Shown here piece by piece: positions 17,057 to 27,700 of a stretch of DNA of 64,000 bases. Numbering within the stretch: the first letter of the stretch is position 1; the number at the start of each line of letters is the position of its first letter. Position numbers and translations under genes: made by a program. Source of the stretch: Limnohabitans radicicola (lineage in GTDB: Bacteria > Pseudomonadota > Gammaproteobacteria > Burkholderiales > Burkholderiaceae_C); the NCBI RefSeq assembly GCF_014837235.1, contig NZ_JACYFT010000001.1, positions 1,253,688 to 1,317,687 of the forward strand. Reading direction: 5' to 3'. The notes under the pieces were generated by a model. The model worked only from the letters and a program-made list of their open reading frames with translations, had not been told where the DNA came from and did not search any database.

Positions 17057-17980
17057 TCAGCCGCGCAGTTTCTCGATCAGGCCGTTGAGCTCGTCAAGCG
17101 ATCCGAACTGGATGCTCAGCTCGCCCATTTCCTCGATCTTGCCCAGGCGCTTGACGCGTTTTTTGACACGCACCTCGACCTCGGCCATCAGGAGGTCAGA
17201 CAGCTCTTCTTCCACCCGGCGCACATCGCGCGACTTTTCCTTCTTGGGCTTTTGGTGCACCAGGTTGAATTCGGCGCCCAGTTTTTTGGCCAGGCTTTCG
17301 GCCTCGCGCACCGAGAGTTTTTTGGCCGCAATCTGGTTGGCGGCGGTGATTTGCGCCGCTTTGTCGAGCGACAACAGGGCGCGGGCGTGGCCCATGTCCA
17401 AGTCCCCGGCCATCAGCATGCTCTGCACCGGATCGGCCAGGTTCAAGAGGCGCAACAGGTTACTGGCAGCGCTGCGCGAGCGGCCCACGGCCTGCGCGGC
17501 CGTTTCGTGAGTGAGCCCAAACTCTTTGATCAAACGTTGCAGGCCTTGCGCTTCTTCCAACGGGTTGAGGTCTTCGCGCTGGATGTTCTCGATCAGCGCC
17601 ATGGCAGCTGCGGCCTCGTTGGGCACGTCGCGCACCAGCACCGGCACGCTCTCCAGACCCGCCAGCTTGCTGGCGCGGAAGCGCCGCTCACCGGCAATGA
17701 TCTCGTACTTGCCCGCGTTGTCCCCATCGGTCAGCTGGCGCACCAGGATCGGCTGCATGATGCCCTGAGCCTTGATCGACTCGGCCAGTTCGTACAGGGC
17801 ACCCTCGTCCATGCGAGTACGTGGCTGGTAGATGCCCGCCACCATCTGCTCCAGTTTGAGCAGGGTGGGCACGCCGGTGTTGGCTGCGTTCGAGGTGGCG
17901 GGTGCGTCTTCGACTTTGGGGCCCAGCAAGGCTTCGAGTCCGCGGCCGAGGCCCTTGGGTTTTTTGGTGACCATGGTCAT
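17057..17980 (-). CDS. parB: Chromosome partitioning protein ParB
   Basis: A 307-residue ParB. The N-terminus KKPKGLGRGLEALLG is the usual ParA-contact peptide. The CTP-binding domain has GIYQPRTRMDEGALYELAESI and the GERRFRASKLAG motif. A helix-turn-helix region (LTHETAAQAVGRSRSAASNLLRLL) reads parS. The C-terminal dimer domain ends VKRLGKIEEMGELSIQFGS. The first ATG overlaps the hydrolase stop by four bases; a second ATG lies six bases in. With ParA it spreads from parS and moves the origin region. Three parS-like sites lie 2-3.3 kb upstream of its start, inside rsmG and mnmG. Confidence 0.95.
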   Translation of the reverse strand: MTMVTKKPKGLGRGLEALLGPKVEDAPATSNAANTGVPTLLKLEQMVAGIYQPRTRMDEGALYELAESIKAQGIMQPILVRQLTDGDNAGKYEIIAGERRFRASKLAGLESVPVLVRDVPNEAAAAMALIENIQREDLNPLEEAQGLQRLIKEFGLTHETAAQAVGRSRSAASNLLRLLNLADPVQSMLMAGDLDMGHARALLSLDKAAQITAANQIAAKKLSVREAESLAKKLGAEFNLVHQKPKKEKSRDVRRVEEELSDLLMAEVEVRVKKRVKRLGKIEEMGELSIQFGSLDELNGLIEKLRG

Positions 17981-18519
17981 GTTTCCTTCGTCAAACGGTT
18001 CAAGAGGGCCCGGCCCGCAGGCCAGTCCCCCAGTTGTGTGTCAGCGTTGATGTGCCCGGCTTCACCCAGGTCCACCCATTCGGCGCCCCAGTCACGGGCC
18101 AGGTCTTGGGCACGGGCAGCGCTGCAATACGGGTCGTTCTGGCTGCCCACCAGGATGCTGGCAAAGAGCAGCTTTTGGCGCACGATGGGGCTCCAGCCGG
18201 GCAACTGCTCGTGCAGCTCAGGCCTTTCCACATCCCCCGGCGCCACCAACAAGGCACCAACCACCCGCGCGGTGTGGCGCGACACCGCCGCCCACGCCGC
18301 CACCTGGATGCAACCCAAGCTGTGCGCGGCCAACACCAGTCGGCCCGGCGTGTCGATGACCATCTCGTCGAGCCGGGCCAGCCAGTCACCGCGGCGCGGG
18401 CGCATCCAGTCGTCCTGCTCGACCAAGACGCCACCGTGCTGGCGCACCCAGTGCATTTGCCAGTGGTCCGGGCCACTGCCCTGCCAGCCGGGCAGGATCA
18501 GAACGGTGTGCAGGCCCAT
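17977..18519 (-). CDS. RBBP9/YdeN-type alpha/beta hydrolase between parA and parB
   Basis: A 180-residue serine-hydrolase-fold protein. It opens GLHTVLILPGWQGSGPDHWQ, typical of the RBBP9/YdeN family. The nucleophile elbow is AAHSLGC (Ser about residue 67). SQNDPYCS holds the likely Asp and GEAGHIN the likely His. The natural substrate of this family is not established. The start at 18519 lies two bases after the parA stop, while a TTG at 18525 would overlap it. Its end overlaps parB by four bases. Full embedding between parA and parB implies one transcript. A role in partitioning is not known. Confidence 0.85.
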   Translation of the reverse strand: MGLHTVLILPGWQGSGPDHWQMHWVRQHGGVLVEQDDWMRPRRGDWLARLDEMVIDTPGRLVLAAHSLGCIQVAAWAAVSRHTARVVGALLVAPGDVERPELHEQLPGWSPIVRQKLLFASILVGSQNDPYCSAARAQDLARDWGAEWVDLGEAGHINADTQLGDWPAGRALLNRLTKET

Positions 18520-18521
18520 GG

Positions 18522-19292
18522 TCAAAGGGTCGGAGCGCGGCGAACCAGTTCGCGGGCAAATTCCACATAGGCCTGGCTGCCTTTGGCCGAAGCGTCAAAC
18601 ACCACCCCGGGCAGGCCATAGCTGGGGGCTTCGGCCAGGCGCACATTGCGCGGTATCACCGTGTCGAACACCTTGTCGCCAAAGTGGGCCTTGAGCTGGT
18701 CGCTGACCTGCATCTGCAGCGTGATGCGCGGATCAAACATGACGCGCAAGAGGCCAATGATTTTCAGGTCTTTGTTGAGGTTGGCGTGCACCTGCTTGAT
18801 GGTGTTCACGAGGTCCGTGAGGCCTTCGAGCGCAAAGTACTCGCACTGCATGGGCACGATCACGCCATGCGCAGCGCACAGGCCGTTGAGTGTGAGCATC
18901 GAGAGCGACGGTGGGCAATCGATCAGCACGAAGTCGTACTGGTTGTCTACCGCCGCCAGGGCATGGCGCAGGCGCTGATCGCGGTGTGCCAGCTGCACCA
19001 GTTCCACTTCGGCACCGGCCAGCTCGCGGTTGGCACTGAGCACGTCGTAGCCACATTTTTCTGGCTTGATCGCGGCTTCAGCAATCGATGCCGACTCCAG
19101 CAGCACGTCGTACACGCTGAGTTCGAGCTGACGTTTGTCGATGCCCGAGCCCATGGTGGCGTTGCCTTGGGGGTCCAGGTCCACCAACAACACCCTTTGC
19201 CCGACCTTGGCCAGACCAGCCGCCAGGTTCACGGTGGTGGTGGTTTTGCCGACGCCGCCCTTTTGGTTCGCGATGCAGAAAATCTTGGCCAT
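18522..19292 (-). CDS. parA: Chromosome partitioning ATPase ParA
   Basis: A 256-residue Walker-type ATPase. The deviant Walker A motif is [20 protein letters not shown] (residues 8-27), then VLLVDLDPQGNATMGSG. The Walker B-like segment FVLIDCPPSLSMLTLNGL follows. There is no N-terminal DNA-binding extension, as expected for chromosomal ParA/Soj rather than plasmid ParA. It lies 15 bases from the LysE-type gene in the same direction. ParA forms nucleoid-bound dimers that pull ParB-parS complexes apart (family knowledge). Confidence 0.95.
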   Translation of the reverse strand: MAKIFCIANQKGGVGKTTTTVNLAAGLAKVGQRVLLVDLDPQGNATMGSGIDKRQLELSVYDVLLESASIAEAAIKPEKCGYDVLSANRELAGAEVELVQLAHRDQRLRHALAAVDNQYDFVLIDCPPSLSMLTLNGLCAAHGVIVPMQCEYFALEGLTDLVNTIKQVHANLNKDLKIIGLLRVMFDPRITLQMQVSDQLKAHFGDKVFDTVIPRNVRLAEAPSYGLPGVVFDASAKGSQAYVEFARELVRRAPTL

Positions 19293-19307
19293 GGTGGTGC
19301 GTCCGGT

Positions 19308-19925
19308 TTATTTGGAAATGGCCAGCTTGATGCCAAAGCCGATGAGAAAAATACCCGCTAGCTTCTCGAGCACGCGACCGATCCGTGGGTTGGCCCGCAT
19401 GCGCTCGGCCAAGTAATGGGTCAACAACGTCATGCCCAGACCATAAAGGAACGTGAGGGCCGCGATGGTGGCCGCCATGACACCGAAACTGATCAGGCCC
19501 AGGTGGGTTTGAGGGTCGACAAACAAGGGAAAGAACGCCATGTAGAAAACAATCGCCTTGGGGTTGAGCAAGGTGATGGCCACCGCCTGCTGAAAATAGT
19601 GGCGAGGCCGGATGTTCAGCACGGGCGCGTCACCGGGTTTGGCGGACAACATCTTCCAGCCCAGCCAGGCCAGGTACAGCGCGCCCAACCACTGCACCGC
19701 AGCAAACGCGGCCGGGTAAGTGGCCAACACCGTGGCCACACCGGCCACGGCCAACCACATGAGGACTTGATCTCCGGCAATCACGCCCAAAGTGGCGCCC
19801 AGGCCCCCGGCAATGCCGCCCTTGCTGGTGGAGGTGATGAGCGCCAGATTGCCCGGGCCGGGAATGGCCAGGAACAACACAATCGCTGCGACAAAAGCAC
19901 CGTAATCCGAGATACCGAAGAACAT
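19308..19925 (-). CDS. LysE/RhtB family amino-acid exporter
   Basis: A 205-residue membrane protein of the LysE superfamily, with about six hydrophobic segments. The first contains VAAIVLFLAIPGPGNLALIT, which includes the family PGP motif after helix one. WLGALYLAWLGWKMLSA and LLNPKAIVFYMAFFPLFVDP are also diagnostic. It would export amino acids or related metabolites across the inner membrane. The start MFFGISDYGAF at 19925 has a GGAAAG-type ribosome site and gives the usual length; the reading to 20015 adds unlikely residues. It lies between rsmG and parA. Confidence 0.88.
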   Translation of the reverse strand: MFFGISDYGAFVAAIVLFLAIPGPGNLALITSTSKGGIAGGLGATLGVIAGDQVLMWLAVAGVATVLATYPAAFAAVQWLGALYLAWLGWKMLSAKPGDAPVLNIRPRHYFQQAVAITLLNPKAIVFYMAFFPLFVDPQTHLGLISFGVMAATIAALTFLYGLGMTLLTHYLAERMRANPRIGRVLEKLAGIFLIGFGIKLAISK

Positions 19926-20042
19926 CGAAACTTTCCAGAGGGAGACACCGACAGCCGGGTCGGGGGTTCGAGTGTACGCCAAGGCATTTGGGGGCGACAC
20001 ACGCCCGCCACGCAAAAACCAAAGCCCGCTTGCGCCAATCCG

Positions 20043-20690
20043 TCAGGCCGTGGTCAAAGGCTTCATCCAGACCATGCAACGCTCCACTTCCAAACCCGGC
20101 ACGGTGAGTGGTTCCACGTGAAACACGTCCACGTCGGCTGGCAGGCCATCAATCTCGGCTTGAGGATGCTTGCCCTTCATGGCCATCCAGACGCCCTGCC
20201 CTGCCAACGCACTGCGCGACCAATTCACAAAGTCCGGCAAGGACGCAAAGGCCCGGCAGCAGATCACATCGAACGGGCCCGTCAAGGTTTCGACGCGGGC
20301 ATGGATGCCGCGCAGGTTCGGCAGCTTGAGCGTGGCCGCCACCTGCTGGATGAAGGCGGCTTTTTTGCCCACCGTGTCCACGCAACTGACATCGAGTTCT
20401 GGTCGACAGATCGCCAGCACAATGCCGGGCAAGCCGCCGCCCGACCCCACATCCAGCACCTTGGCGGCCTGGCCTTGGGTGTGGCGCACCAGCGGCGCGA
20501 TGGCGGTGAGGCTGTCGAGCAGGTGGTGGGTCAGCATTTCCTGCGGATCACGCACAGCGGTGAGGTTGTAGACCTTATTCCATTTCTGGATCAGGCCCAG
20601 GTAGGCCATGAGCTGGTCAAGCTGGACGGGCGACAAGTCCAGGCCCAGCTCGGCAGCGCCTGCTTTCAGGGTGGCGAGCGCGTCACTCAT
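20043..20690 (-). CDS. rsmG: 16S rRNA (guanine527-N7)-methyltransferase RsmG
   Basis: A 215-residue GidB/RsmG methyltransferase that modifies G527 of 16S rRNA. Visible motifs: [33 protein letters not shown], and the SAM-binding [31 protein letters not shown] and MKGKHP close the catalytic region. Its start overlaps the mnmG stop by four bases. A parS-like palindrome lies inside its 3' end at 20110-20125. Confidence 0.95.
   Translation of the reverse strand: MSDALATLKAGAAELGLDLSPVQLDQLMAYLGLIQKWNKVYNLTAVRDPQEMLTHHLLDSLTAIAPLVRHTQGQAAKVLDVGSGGGLPGIVLAICRPELDVSCVDTVGKKAAFIQQVAATLKLPNLRGIHARVETLTGPFDVICCRAFASLPDFVNWSRSALAGQGVWMAMKGKHPQAEIDGLPADVDVFHVEPLTVPGLEVERCMVWMKPLTTA
20110..20125. promoter_or_regulatory. 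parS-like site 1 (weaker), within rsmG
   Basis: GGTTCCACGTGAAACA differs from the ParB-binding consensus TGTTTCACGTGAAACA at two positions. It lies in the rsmG coding sequence, about 2 kb upstream of parB. It is the weakest of three copies. Confidence 0.6.
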
Positions 20691-22657
20691 GCGGGCTGGG
20701 CCTCTTGGGCAGGGGCCCGGAAACCTTTGAAGCCGCCTTTTTTCAGGTGGATCAGCAACAGCGAAACCGACGCCGGGGTGATGCCCGAGATGCGCGAAGC
20801 CTGGCCCAGGGTTTCAGGACGGTGCTTGGCCAGCTTCTGACGCGCCTCGATCGACAAGGCGGTGACCTGCATGTAGTCCAGATCGGCCGGGAGCTTGAGG
20901 TTTTCGTAATAAGCGGCGCGCTCGACCTCTTCCTTCTGGCGGTCAATGTAGCCGGAATACTTGGCAGCGATCTCGACCTGCTCGATGACTGCGTCGGTCA
21001 AATCGCCCAGCGTTTCACGTGAAACATCGGGACTGGTGTAGCAACCACCGTTCATCGATGTCAGATCAGCATAGCCGACACCTGGTCTGCGCAGCAGGTC
21101 GAACAGGTTGTATTCGTGGTCAATCGCCTTGCCCAGCACACGGGTCGACTCTTCGGCCGGCAGGTTGCGGGGGTTCACCCAGGTGGCTTTCAGGCGCTCT
21201 GTTTCACGTGAAACCGCATCGCGCTTGCGGCAGAAGGCGTCCCAGCGGGCGTCATCCACCAGGCCCATCTGGCGGCCGATCTCAGTCAGGCGCATGTCGG
21301 CGTTGTCTTCGCGCAGCTGCAGGCGGAATTCGGCGCGGCTGGTGAACATGCGGTAGGGCTCGGTCACGCCTTTGGTGATCAGGTCATCCACCAGCACGCC
21401 CAAATACGCCTGGTCGCGGCTGGGCGTCCAGGCGGTTTCGCCCCGGCACTGCAGCGCGGCATTGATGCCAGCAAACAGGCCTTGGGCCGCCGCCTCTTCG
21501 TAACCCGTGGTGCCGTTGATCTGGCCCGCAAAGAACAGGCCGTGGATCTGCTTGGTTTCGAAGCTGCTCTTGAGCGAGCGCGGGTCAAAATAGTCGTACT
21601 CGATGGCGTACCCGGGGCGCAGGATGTGGCAATTTTCCAGGCCCTTCATCGAGCGCACCAGGTCGTACTGGATGTCGAACGGCAGGCTGGTCGAAATGCC
21701 GTTGGGGTAGTACTCGTTCGTCGTCAGGCCTTCGGGCTCCAGAAAAATCTGGTGGCTGTCCTTGTCGGCAAAGCGGTTGATCTTGTCTTCCACGCTCGGG
21801 CAATAACGCGGGCCCACGCCCTCGATCTTGCCGGTGAACATGGGGCTGCGGTCAAAGCCGGAGCGGATGATCTCGTGCGTGCGCTCGTTGGTGTGGGTGA
21901 TCCAGCAGGGCATCTGCTGCGGGTGCATGTTGGCTTTGCCCATGAAGCTGAACACGGGCACCCCGCCCTGCTCGTTCATGCCCCCGGGCATGCCGTCACC
22001 CGGCTGCTCGGTGCATTGGGAAAAGTCGATGGTGCGGCCGTCCAGACGCGGTGGCGTGCCGGTCTTCAGGCGACCTTGCGGCAGCTTCAATTCCTTCAGG
22101 CGCGCCGACAGGCTCACCGCCGGCGGGTCGCCCGCGCGGCCAGCAGAGTAGTTCTGCAGACCGACGTGGATCTTGCCGTCCAAAAATGTCCCAGCCGTCA
22201 GCACCACGGTGCGCGAACGGAAACGGATACCGACCTGCGTGACGGCACCGACCACGCGGTCGCCTTCCACCATCAGGTCGTCCACCGCCTGCTGGAAGAG
22301 CCACAAATTGGGCTGGTTCTCCAGCATGCGGCGGATCGCGGCTTTGTAAAGGATGCGGTCGGCCTGGGCGCGGGTGGCACGCACGGCCGGACCTTTGGAC
22401 GAGTTGAGGATTCGGAACTGGATGCCGCCCTCATCGGTGGCCAGAGCCATGGCGCCGCCCAGCGCGTCGACTTCCTTGACCAGATGGCCCTTACCGATGC
22501 CGCCAATGCTGGGGTTGCAGCTCATCTGCCCCAAGGTCTCGATGTTGTGGCTCAGTAAAAGCGTCTTGCTGCCCATGCGCGCTGCAGCCAAAGCCGCTTC
22601 CGTGCCGGCATGGCCGCCACCGACCACGATCACGTCGAATTCTTGAGGGTAAAGCAT
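20687..22657 (-). CDS. mnmG: tRNA uridine-5-carboxymethylaminomethyl modification enzyme MnmG (GidA)
   Basis: A 656-residue FAD protein that, with MnmE, modifies the wobble uridine of several tRNAs. The N-terminal FAD motif is [20 protein letters not shown], followed by [49 protein letters not shown] and [16 protein letters not shown] are conserved. The C-terminal helical domain has [21 protein letters not shown] and [20 protein letters not shown]. Length is usual. It is the first gene of the mnmG-rsmG-lysE-parA-hydrolase-parB run. Two strong parS-like palindromes sit in its C-terminal half. Confidence 0.96.
   Translation of the reverse strand: MLYPQEFDVIVVGGGHAGTEAALAAARMGSKTLLLSHNIETLGQMSCNPSIGGIGKGHLVKEVDALGGAMALATDEGGIQFRILNSSKGPAVRATRAQADRILYKAAIRRMLENQPNLWLFQQAVDDLMVEGDRVVGAVTQVGIRFRSRTVVLTAGTFLDGKIHVGLQNYSAGRAGDPPAVSLSARLKELKLPQGRLKTGTPPRLDGRTIDFSQCTEQPGDGMPGGMNEQGGVPVFSFMGKANMHPQQMPCWITHTNERTHEIIRSGFDRSPMFTGKIEGVGPRYCPSVEDKINRFADKDSHQIFLEPEGLTTNEYYPNGISTSLPFDIQYDLVRSMKGLENCHILRPGYAIEYDYFDPRSLKSSFETKQIHGLFFAGQINGTTGYEEAAAQGLFAGINAALQCRGETAWTPSRDQAYLGVLVDDLITKGVTEPYRMFTSRAEFRLQLREDNADMRLTEIGRQMGLVDDARWDAFCRKRDAVSRETERLKATWVNPRNLPAEESTRVLGKAIDHEYNLFDLLRRPGVGYADLTSMNGGCYTSPDVSRETLGDLTDAVIEQVEIAAKYSGYIDRQKEEVERAAYYENLKLPADLDYMQVTALSIEARQKLAKHRPETLGQASRISGITPASVSLLLIHLKKGGFKGFRAPAQEAQPA
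21011..21026. promoter_or_regulatory. parS site 2, within mnmG
   Basis: CGTTTCACGTGAAACA matches the parS consensus TGTTTCACGTGAAACA at 15 of 16 positions. It lies in the coding sequence for the MnmG C-terminal domain (SRETLGD). Expected ParB nucleation site. Confidence 0.85.
21200..21215. promoter_or_regulatory. parS site 3, within mnmG
   Basis: TGTTTCACGTGAAACC matches the parS consensus at 15 of 16 positions, only the last base differing. It lies 189 bases from site 2 and encodes the VSRETER stretch of MnmG. Close pairing of sites is common near origins. Confidence 0.85.
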
Positions 22658-22769
22658 GAAAAAGTCCGCCCAGGGATGAGGACCCCGGAGCCCGCGCCGA
22701 GGTCAATGACCGCCCTGCCATCGGGTTGGGTCGAAAGTGCTTATTTTACTGGCAGCGCCCGGCCGCCGG

Positions 22770-22790
22770 GTTATGCGCGGCTTGCATAAC
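22770..22790. promoter_or_regulatory. LysR-type operator-like inverted repeat before glutamate dehydrogenase
   Basis: GTTATGC (22770-22776) and GCATAAC (22784-22790) form a perfect 7-base inverted repeat with a 7-base spacer. The core ATGC-N7-GCAT is a T-N11-A box, the usual LysR-type recognition shape. It lies 80-100 bases before the dehydrogenase start and about 115 bases from mnmG. No LysR gene is in the window, so the regulator would be elsewhere. Confidence 0.4.
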
Positions 22791-22869
22791 TCAACAGCCA
22801 ACCGGCCTTGGACATCCCCTGACACACCGCCTAAGCTCAAGCCCGGTTTTGCTTTTCAAGGACTGCGCC

Positions 22870-24147
22870 ATGACCCACCCCCTGCCTTCTTACCTGGACG
22901 CCCAACACCTCGGCCCCTGGGGCATCTACCTGCAACAAGTTGACCGCGTCACGCCCTTTCTCGGTTCACTGTCGCGCTGGGTTGAAACACTCAAACGCCC
23001 CAAACGTGCCCTGATCGTGGACGTGCCGATCGAGCTGGACAACGGCACCATGGCCCATTTCGAGGGCTACCGCGTGCAACACAACACCAGCCGGGGCCCA
23101 GGCAAGGGCGGTGTGCGTTTTCACCAGGATGTGACGCTGTCCGAAGTCATGGCGCTGTCGGCCTGGATGTCGGTCAAAAATGCCGCCGTCAACCTGCCCT
23201 TTGGCGGGGCCAAAGGCGGCATCCGGGTCGACCCCAAAACCCTCTCGCGTGGGGAACTTGAACGCCTGACCCGCCGCTACACCAGCGAGATCGGCATCGT
23301 CATCGGCCCCACCAAGGACATCCCCGCGCCCGACGTCAACACCAATGAACAGATCATGGCCTGGATGATGGACACCTACTCGATGAACGAGGGGGCCACC
23401 GCCTCGGGCGTGGTGACCGGCAAGCCTCTGGCATTGGGCGGCTCACTGGGGCGGCGTGAAGCGACAGGGCGCGGGGTCTTCACCGTCGGACAGGAAGCGG
23501 CACGGCACATTGGGCTGGACCTGAAAGGCGCGCGCATCGCCGTGCAAGGCTTTGGCAACGTCGGCGGCATCGCAGGCAAGCTGTTTGCACAAGCAGGCAG
23601 CCGCGTGGTGGCGGTACAGGACCACGGTGGCAGCATCTACCGCGAAAGCGGCCTGGACGTGCCTGCCTTGCTGGCCCATGTGGCCGAGCACGGCTGTGTG
23701 CGAGGGTTTGCAGGGGCTGAGGTCATCACGGACCCGACTTTCTGGTCGGTGCCTTGCGACATCCTGATCCCCGCGGCGCTGGAGCAGCAAATCACGCCCG
23801 AAAATGCCCCCCAAATCCAGGCGCGCCTGGTGATCGAGGGCGCCAATGGCCCCACCACCCCGCAGGCCGACGACATCCTGCGCGAACGCGGCGTTCTGGT
23901 CGTGCCCGACGTGTTGGCCAATGCAGGCGGCGTCACGGTCAGCTACTTCGAATGGGTGCAGGATTTCTCCAGCTTCTTCTGGGGCGAAGACGAGATCAAC
24001 GAGCGGCTGGTGCGGATCATGCGCGAAGCCTTTGCGGCGGTCTGGCACACCGCCGAGCAGCACGGCGTGAGCTTGCGCACCGCCACCTTCATCATCGCCT
24101 GCACGCGCATCCTGCAGGCGCGTGAGCTGCGCGGGCTCTACCCCTGA
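22870..24147 (+). CDS. Glu/Leu/Phe/Val dehydrogenase (glutamate dehydrogenase)
   Basis: A 425-residue amino-acid dehydrogenase. [19 protein letters not shown] and [16 protein letters not shown] form the substrate site, with the catalytic Lys in [26 protein letters not shown] follows, and [18 protein letters not shown] is the nucleotide-binding Rossmann motif. Length and motifs fit hexameric glutamate dehydrogenase of the GudB/RocG type, which likely favours NAD and catabolism (inference). The ATG at 22870 starts [20 protein letters not shown]. It is divergent from mnmG and convergent with the Lrp-type regulator. Confidence 0.93.
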   Translation: MTHPLPSYLDAQHLGPWGIYLQQVDRVTPFLGSLSRWVETLKRPKRALIVDVPIELDNGTMAHFEGYRVQHNTSRGPGKGGVRFHQDVTLSEVMALSAWMSVKNAAVNLPFGGAKGGIRVDPKTLSRGELERLTRRYTSEIGIVIGPTKDIPAPDVNTNEQIMAWMMDTYSMNEGATASGVVTGKPLALGGSLGRREATGRGVFTVGQEAARHIGLDLKGARIAVQGFGNVGGIAGKLFAQAGSRVVAVQDHGGSIYRESGLDVPALLAHVAEHGCVRGFAGAEVITDPTFWSVPCDILIPAALEQQITPENAPQIQARLVIEGANGPTTPQADDILRERGVLVVPDVLANAGGVTVSYFEWVQDFSSFFWGEDEINERLVRIMREAFAAVWHTAEQHGVSLRTATFIIACTRILQARELRGLYP

Positions 24148-24168
24148 TCCTCCGTGGCCCGCTGTGGC

Positions 24169-24636
24169 TCAAGGCTGGAGCGGCAATGCCCCTGACGCCT
24201 TGACTTCGCCCAGTGAAAAGCTGGTGTGCAGGTCTTTCACATTGGGCAGGTTGATCAGCACATCGCGCGCAAACGCGCTGAAGGTGTTGAGGTCCTTGCT
24301 GATGACCTGGAGCTCGAAGGTGCCCGTGCCGCTGATGTAGTGGCAGGAGATGACCTCCGGGATCTTGCGGATCGCCTCCTCCAGCTCGCGCGTCACATCC
24401 CCCCGGTTGCGCTCCGCATCGAGCCGCACAAAGGCCAGCACATCCAGGCCCACCTTGTGCCTGTCGATTTCGGCGCGGTAGCCGGTGATGACCCCGGCTT
24501 TTTCCAGCGCCCGCACCCGCCGCCAGCAAGGCGCGGCCGACAGGCCCACGCGTTCGGCCAGCTCGGCGTTCGACAGCCGGCCGTCGCGCTGCAATTCATT
24601 CAGTATCAGCCAATCAAATTTGTCAAGTGTTTCCAT
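24169..24636 (-). CDS. Lrp/AsnC family transcriptional regulator
   Basis: A 155-residue Lrp-type regulator. The N-terminal winged helix reads DWLILNELQRDGRLSNAELA, with recognition helix LSAAPCWRRVRALEKAGVI. The C-terminal ligand (RAM/ACT-like) domain holds VISCHYISGTGTFELQVISK. It is divergent from the indolepyruvate oxidoreductase gene (118 bases apart), so it most likely senses an amino acid and controls that gene (inference). The start METLDKFD at 24636 is preferred; an in-frame ATG at 24645 would add three residues. Confidence 0.92.
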   Translation of the reverse strand: METLDKFDWLILNELQRDGRLSNAELAERVGLSAAPCWRRVRALEKAGVITGYRAEIDRHKVGLDVLAFVRLDAERNRGDVTRELEEAIRKIPEVISCHYISGTGTFELQVISKDLNTFSAFARDVLINLPNVKDLHTSFSLGEVKASGALPLQP

Positions 24637-24754
24637 AAACCACATTATTGAGCAAGATTCTTTCAAATCCTAGGGCAAATCCTGTCGCATAAAGCAAGCA
24701 TCTGTCAGGCACATCGCCCTACACTGACAGCAGCCGCACCTTTGGAGAAACGCG

Positions 24755-27700
24755 ATGAACGCCCCTCTGCCCGACAGCATCCGCCAGGCCCTGGAAACCG
24801 TCACCCTGGACGACAAATACAGCCTCGATGTGGGTCGCGCTTTCATGAGCGGCGTGCAGGCCCTGGTCAAACTGCCCATGCTGCAACGCCAGCGCGACGC
24901 CCTGCAAGGCAAGAACACGGCCGGCTTCATCAGCGGCTACCGTGGCTCACCGCTGGGCGGCTACGACCAGTCGCTCTGGAAGGCCAAGAAACACCTGCAG
25001 GCCCAGAACATCGTGTTCCAGCCGGGCGTGAACGAGGAGCTGGCGGCGACCGCACTGTGGGGCACCCAACAACTGGGCTTTGCACCCGCAGGTTCCAACA
25101 AATTCGATGGGGTGTTCGGCATCTGGTACGGCAAGGGCCCCGGTGTGGACCGCTGCTCGGACGTGTTCAAGCACGCCAACATGGCGGGCACCACCCCATG
25201 GGGTGGCGTGCTGGCCGTGGCCGGTGACGACCACGTGGCCAAGAGCTCCACAGCGGCACACCAGAGCGACCACATCTTCAAGGCCTGTGGCCTGCCCGTG
25301 TTCTTCCCGGCCAGCGTGCAGGACATCCTCGACCAGGGCTTGCACGCCATCGCCATGAGCCGCTTTGCGGGCGTCTGGGCGGGCATGAAGACGATCCAGG
25401 AGATCGTCGAGTCCAGTGCCACGGCGCACATCGACCCCGAGCGCGTGCAGATCGTGCTGCCCGAGTTCGCGATGCCACCGGGCGGTGTGCACATCCGCTG
25501 GCCCGACACCGCACTGGAACAAGAGCAGCGGCTTTTTGACTACAAGTGGTATGCAGCGCTGGCCTACATCCGCGCCAACAAACTCAATCACAACGTGATC
25601 GAAGGCCCTCAAGACCGCTTTGGCCTGATGGCCAGCGGCAAGGCCTACAACGACACGCGGCAGGCCTTGCTGGATTTAGGCCTCGATGACGACCGTTGCA
25701 GACAATTGGGCATCCGTTTGCACAAAGTGGCGGTGGTCTGGCCGCTGGAAGCGCAGACCACCCGCGAGTTTGCCGCCGGGCTGCGCGAGATCATGGTGGT
25801 GGAAGAAAAACGCCAGGTCATCGAATACCAACTGAAAGAAGAGCTCTACAACTGGCGCAGCGATGTGCGCCCCGACGTGGTCGGTAAATTCGACGACGTG
25901 GATGGCGGTGGCGAATGGTCCATCCCCAACCCCAGCGCCAACACGCTGCTGCGCGCCAACGCCGACTTGAGCCCGGCCATGATTGCGCGGGCCATTGCCA
26001 AACGGCTGAAAAAACTCGGCATCGATGCCGACACGACCGCCCGCATGGACGCCCATCTGGCGGTGCTCGACGCCAAAGAGCGTTCCATGCAAACGCTCAC
26101 CCTGGGCGCTGCGGCCGAGCGCATGCCCTGGTTCTGCTCGGGCTGCCCGCACAACACCTCCACCAAAGTGCCTGAAGGCTCACGCGCCATGGCAGGCATT
26201 GGCTGCCATTTCATGAGCATTTGGATGGACCGCAGTACCGTCGGTTTCACCCAAATGGGGGGCGAAGGCGTGCCCTGGGTCGGCCAACAACCCTTCAGCC
26301 ATGACCAGCACATGTTTGCCAACATCGGTGACGGCACTTACTTCCACAGCGGCATCCTGGCCATTCGCCAAAGCGTGGCGGCTGGGGTGAACATCACCTA
26401 CAAGATCCTCTACAACGACGCTGTGGCCATGACCGGCGGCCAACCCGTGGGCGAACGCCCCGAAGGCCACAGCGTGGTGCAGATCGCACAAAGCATGCGC
26501 GGCGAAGGTGCCCAGCGCATCGTGGTCCTCACCGACGAGCCCGACAAATACCGGGGCGTGGCCCTGGTCGAGGGCGTGCAGGTGTTCCACCGCGACGAGC
26601 TCGACCGCATCCAGCGCGAGATGCGCGAGATCCAAGGCACCACGGTCATCATTTACGACCAGACCTGCGCCACCGAAAAACGCCGCCGCCGCAAGCGTGG
26701 CACCCTGGTCGACCCTGCGGTGCGCGTGATGATCAACGAAGCCGTGTGCGAAGGCTGTGGCGACTGTGGCGTGCAGTCCAACTGCCTGTCGGTGGAGCCG
26801 CTGGAAACCGACTTCGGTCGCAAACGCACCATCAACCAAAGCACCTGCAACAAGGACACCAGTTGCCTCAAAGGCTTTTGCCCCAGCTTTGTGACCATCG
26901 AAGGGGGCCAGCTCAAGAAGAAGACTGGTTCCCAGGCCGCATCACCTGCAGCTCTCGGAGAGCTGCCTGAACCCGTTTTGCCTGCGTTGCATCAGCCCTG
27001 GGGCATGGTGGTGGCAGGTGTAGGCGGCACAGGGGTCATCACCATCGGTCAATTGCTGGGCATGGCTGCGCACATGGAAGGCAAGGGCATCGTCACGCAG
27101 GACTCCGCAGGCCTGGCCCAAAAAGGCGGTGCCACCTGGAGCCATGTGCTGGTGGCCAACGCGCAAAATGACATTCGCACCACCCGTGTGGGCACGGCCA
27201 CGGCAGATCTGGTCTTTGGCTGCGACCCGATCGTGACTGCCAGCAAGGAAACCCTGCTGCGCATGCGCCATGGCCGCACCCATGTGGCCTTGAACGCCAA
27301 CAGCACCCCCACCGCAGCATTTGTGAAAAACGGCAACTGGCAAAACCCGGCCGAACAATGCGTGGCCGAAATCGTGCAGCAAGTCGGTGACGACAAGGTT
27401 GGCAGCTTCGATGCCGAAACCCTGGCCAAACAACTGATGGGCGACACCATTTACGTCAACCCCATGGTGCTGGGATACGCCTGGCAAAAAGGTTGGGTCC
27501 CTTTGCACCGTGAATCGCTGATGCGGGCGATGGAACTCAACGAAGTGCAGGTCAAGAACAACCAATTGGCCTTTGAATGGGGCCGTCATGCGGCCCACCA
27601 CTTGCCTGCAGTGATGCAAGTGCTCCAACCCTCACAGCTTGTGCGTTTTCACAAACGTGAAACACTGCTGGACATAGTGCACAAACGGGTGGCGATCCTC

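Noticed and set aside
22658..22869. Replication origin next to mnmG, as in E. coli
   Set aside because: No DnaA box and no AT-rich unwinding tract in this gap; the region upstream of minC fits far better.
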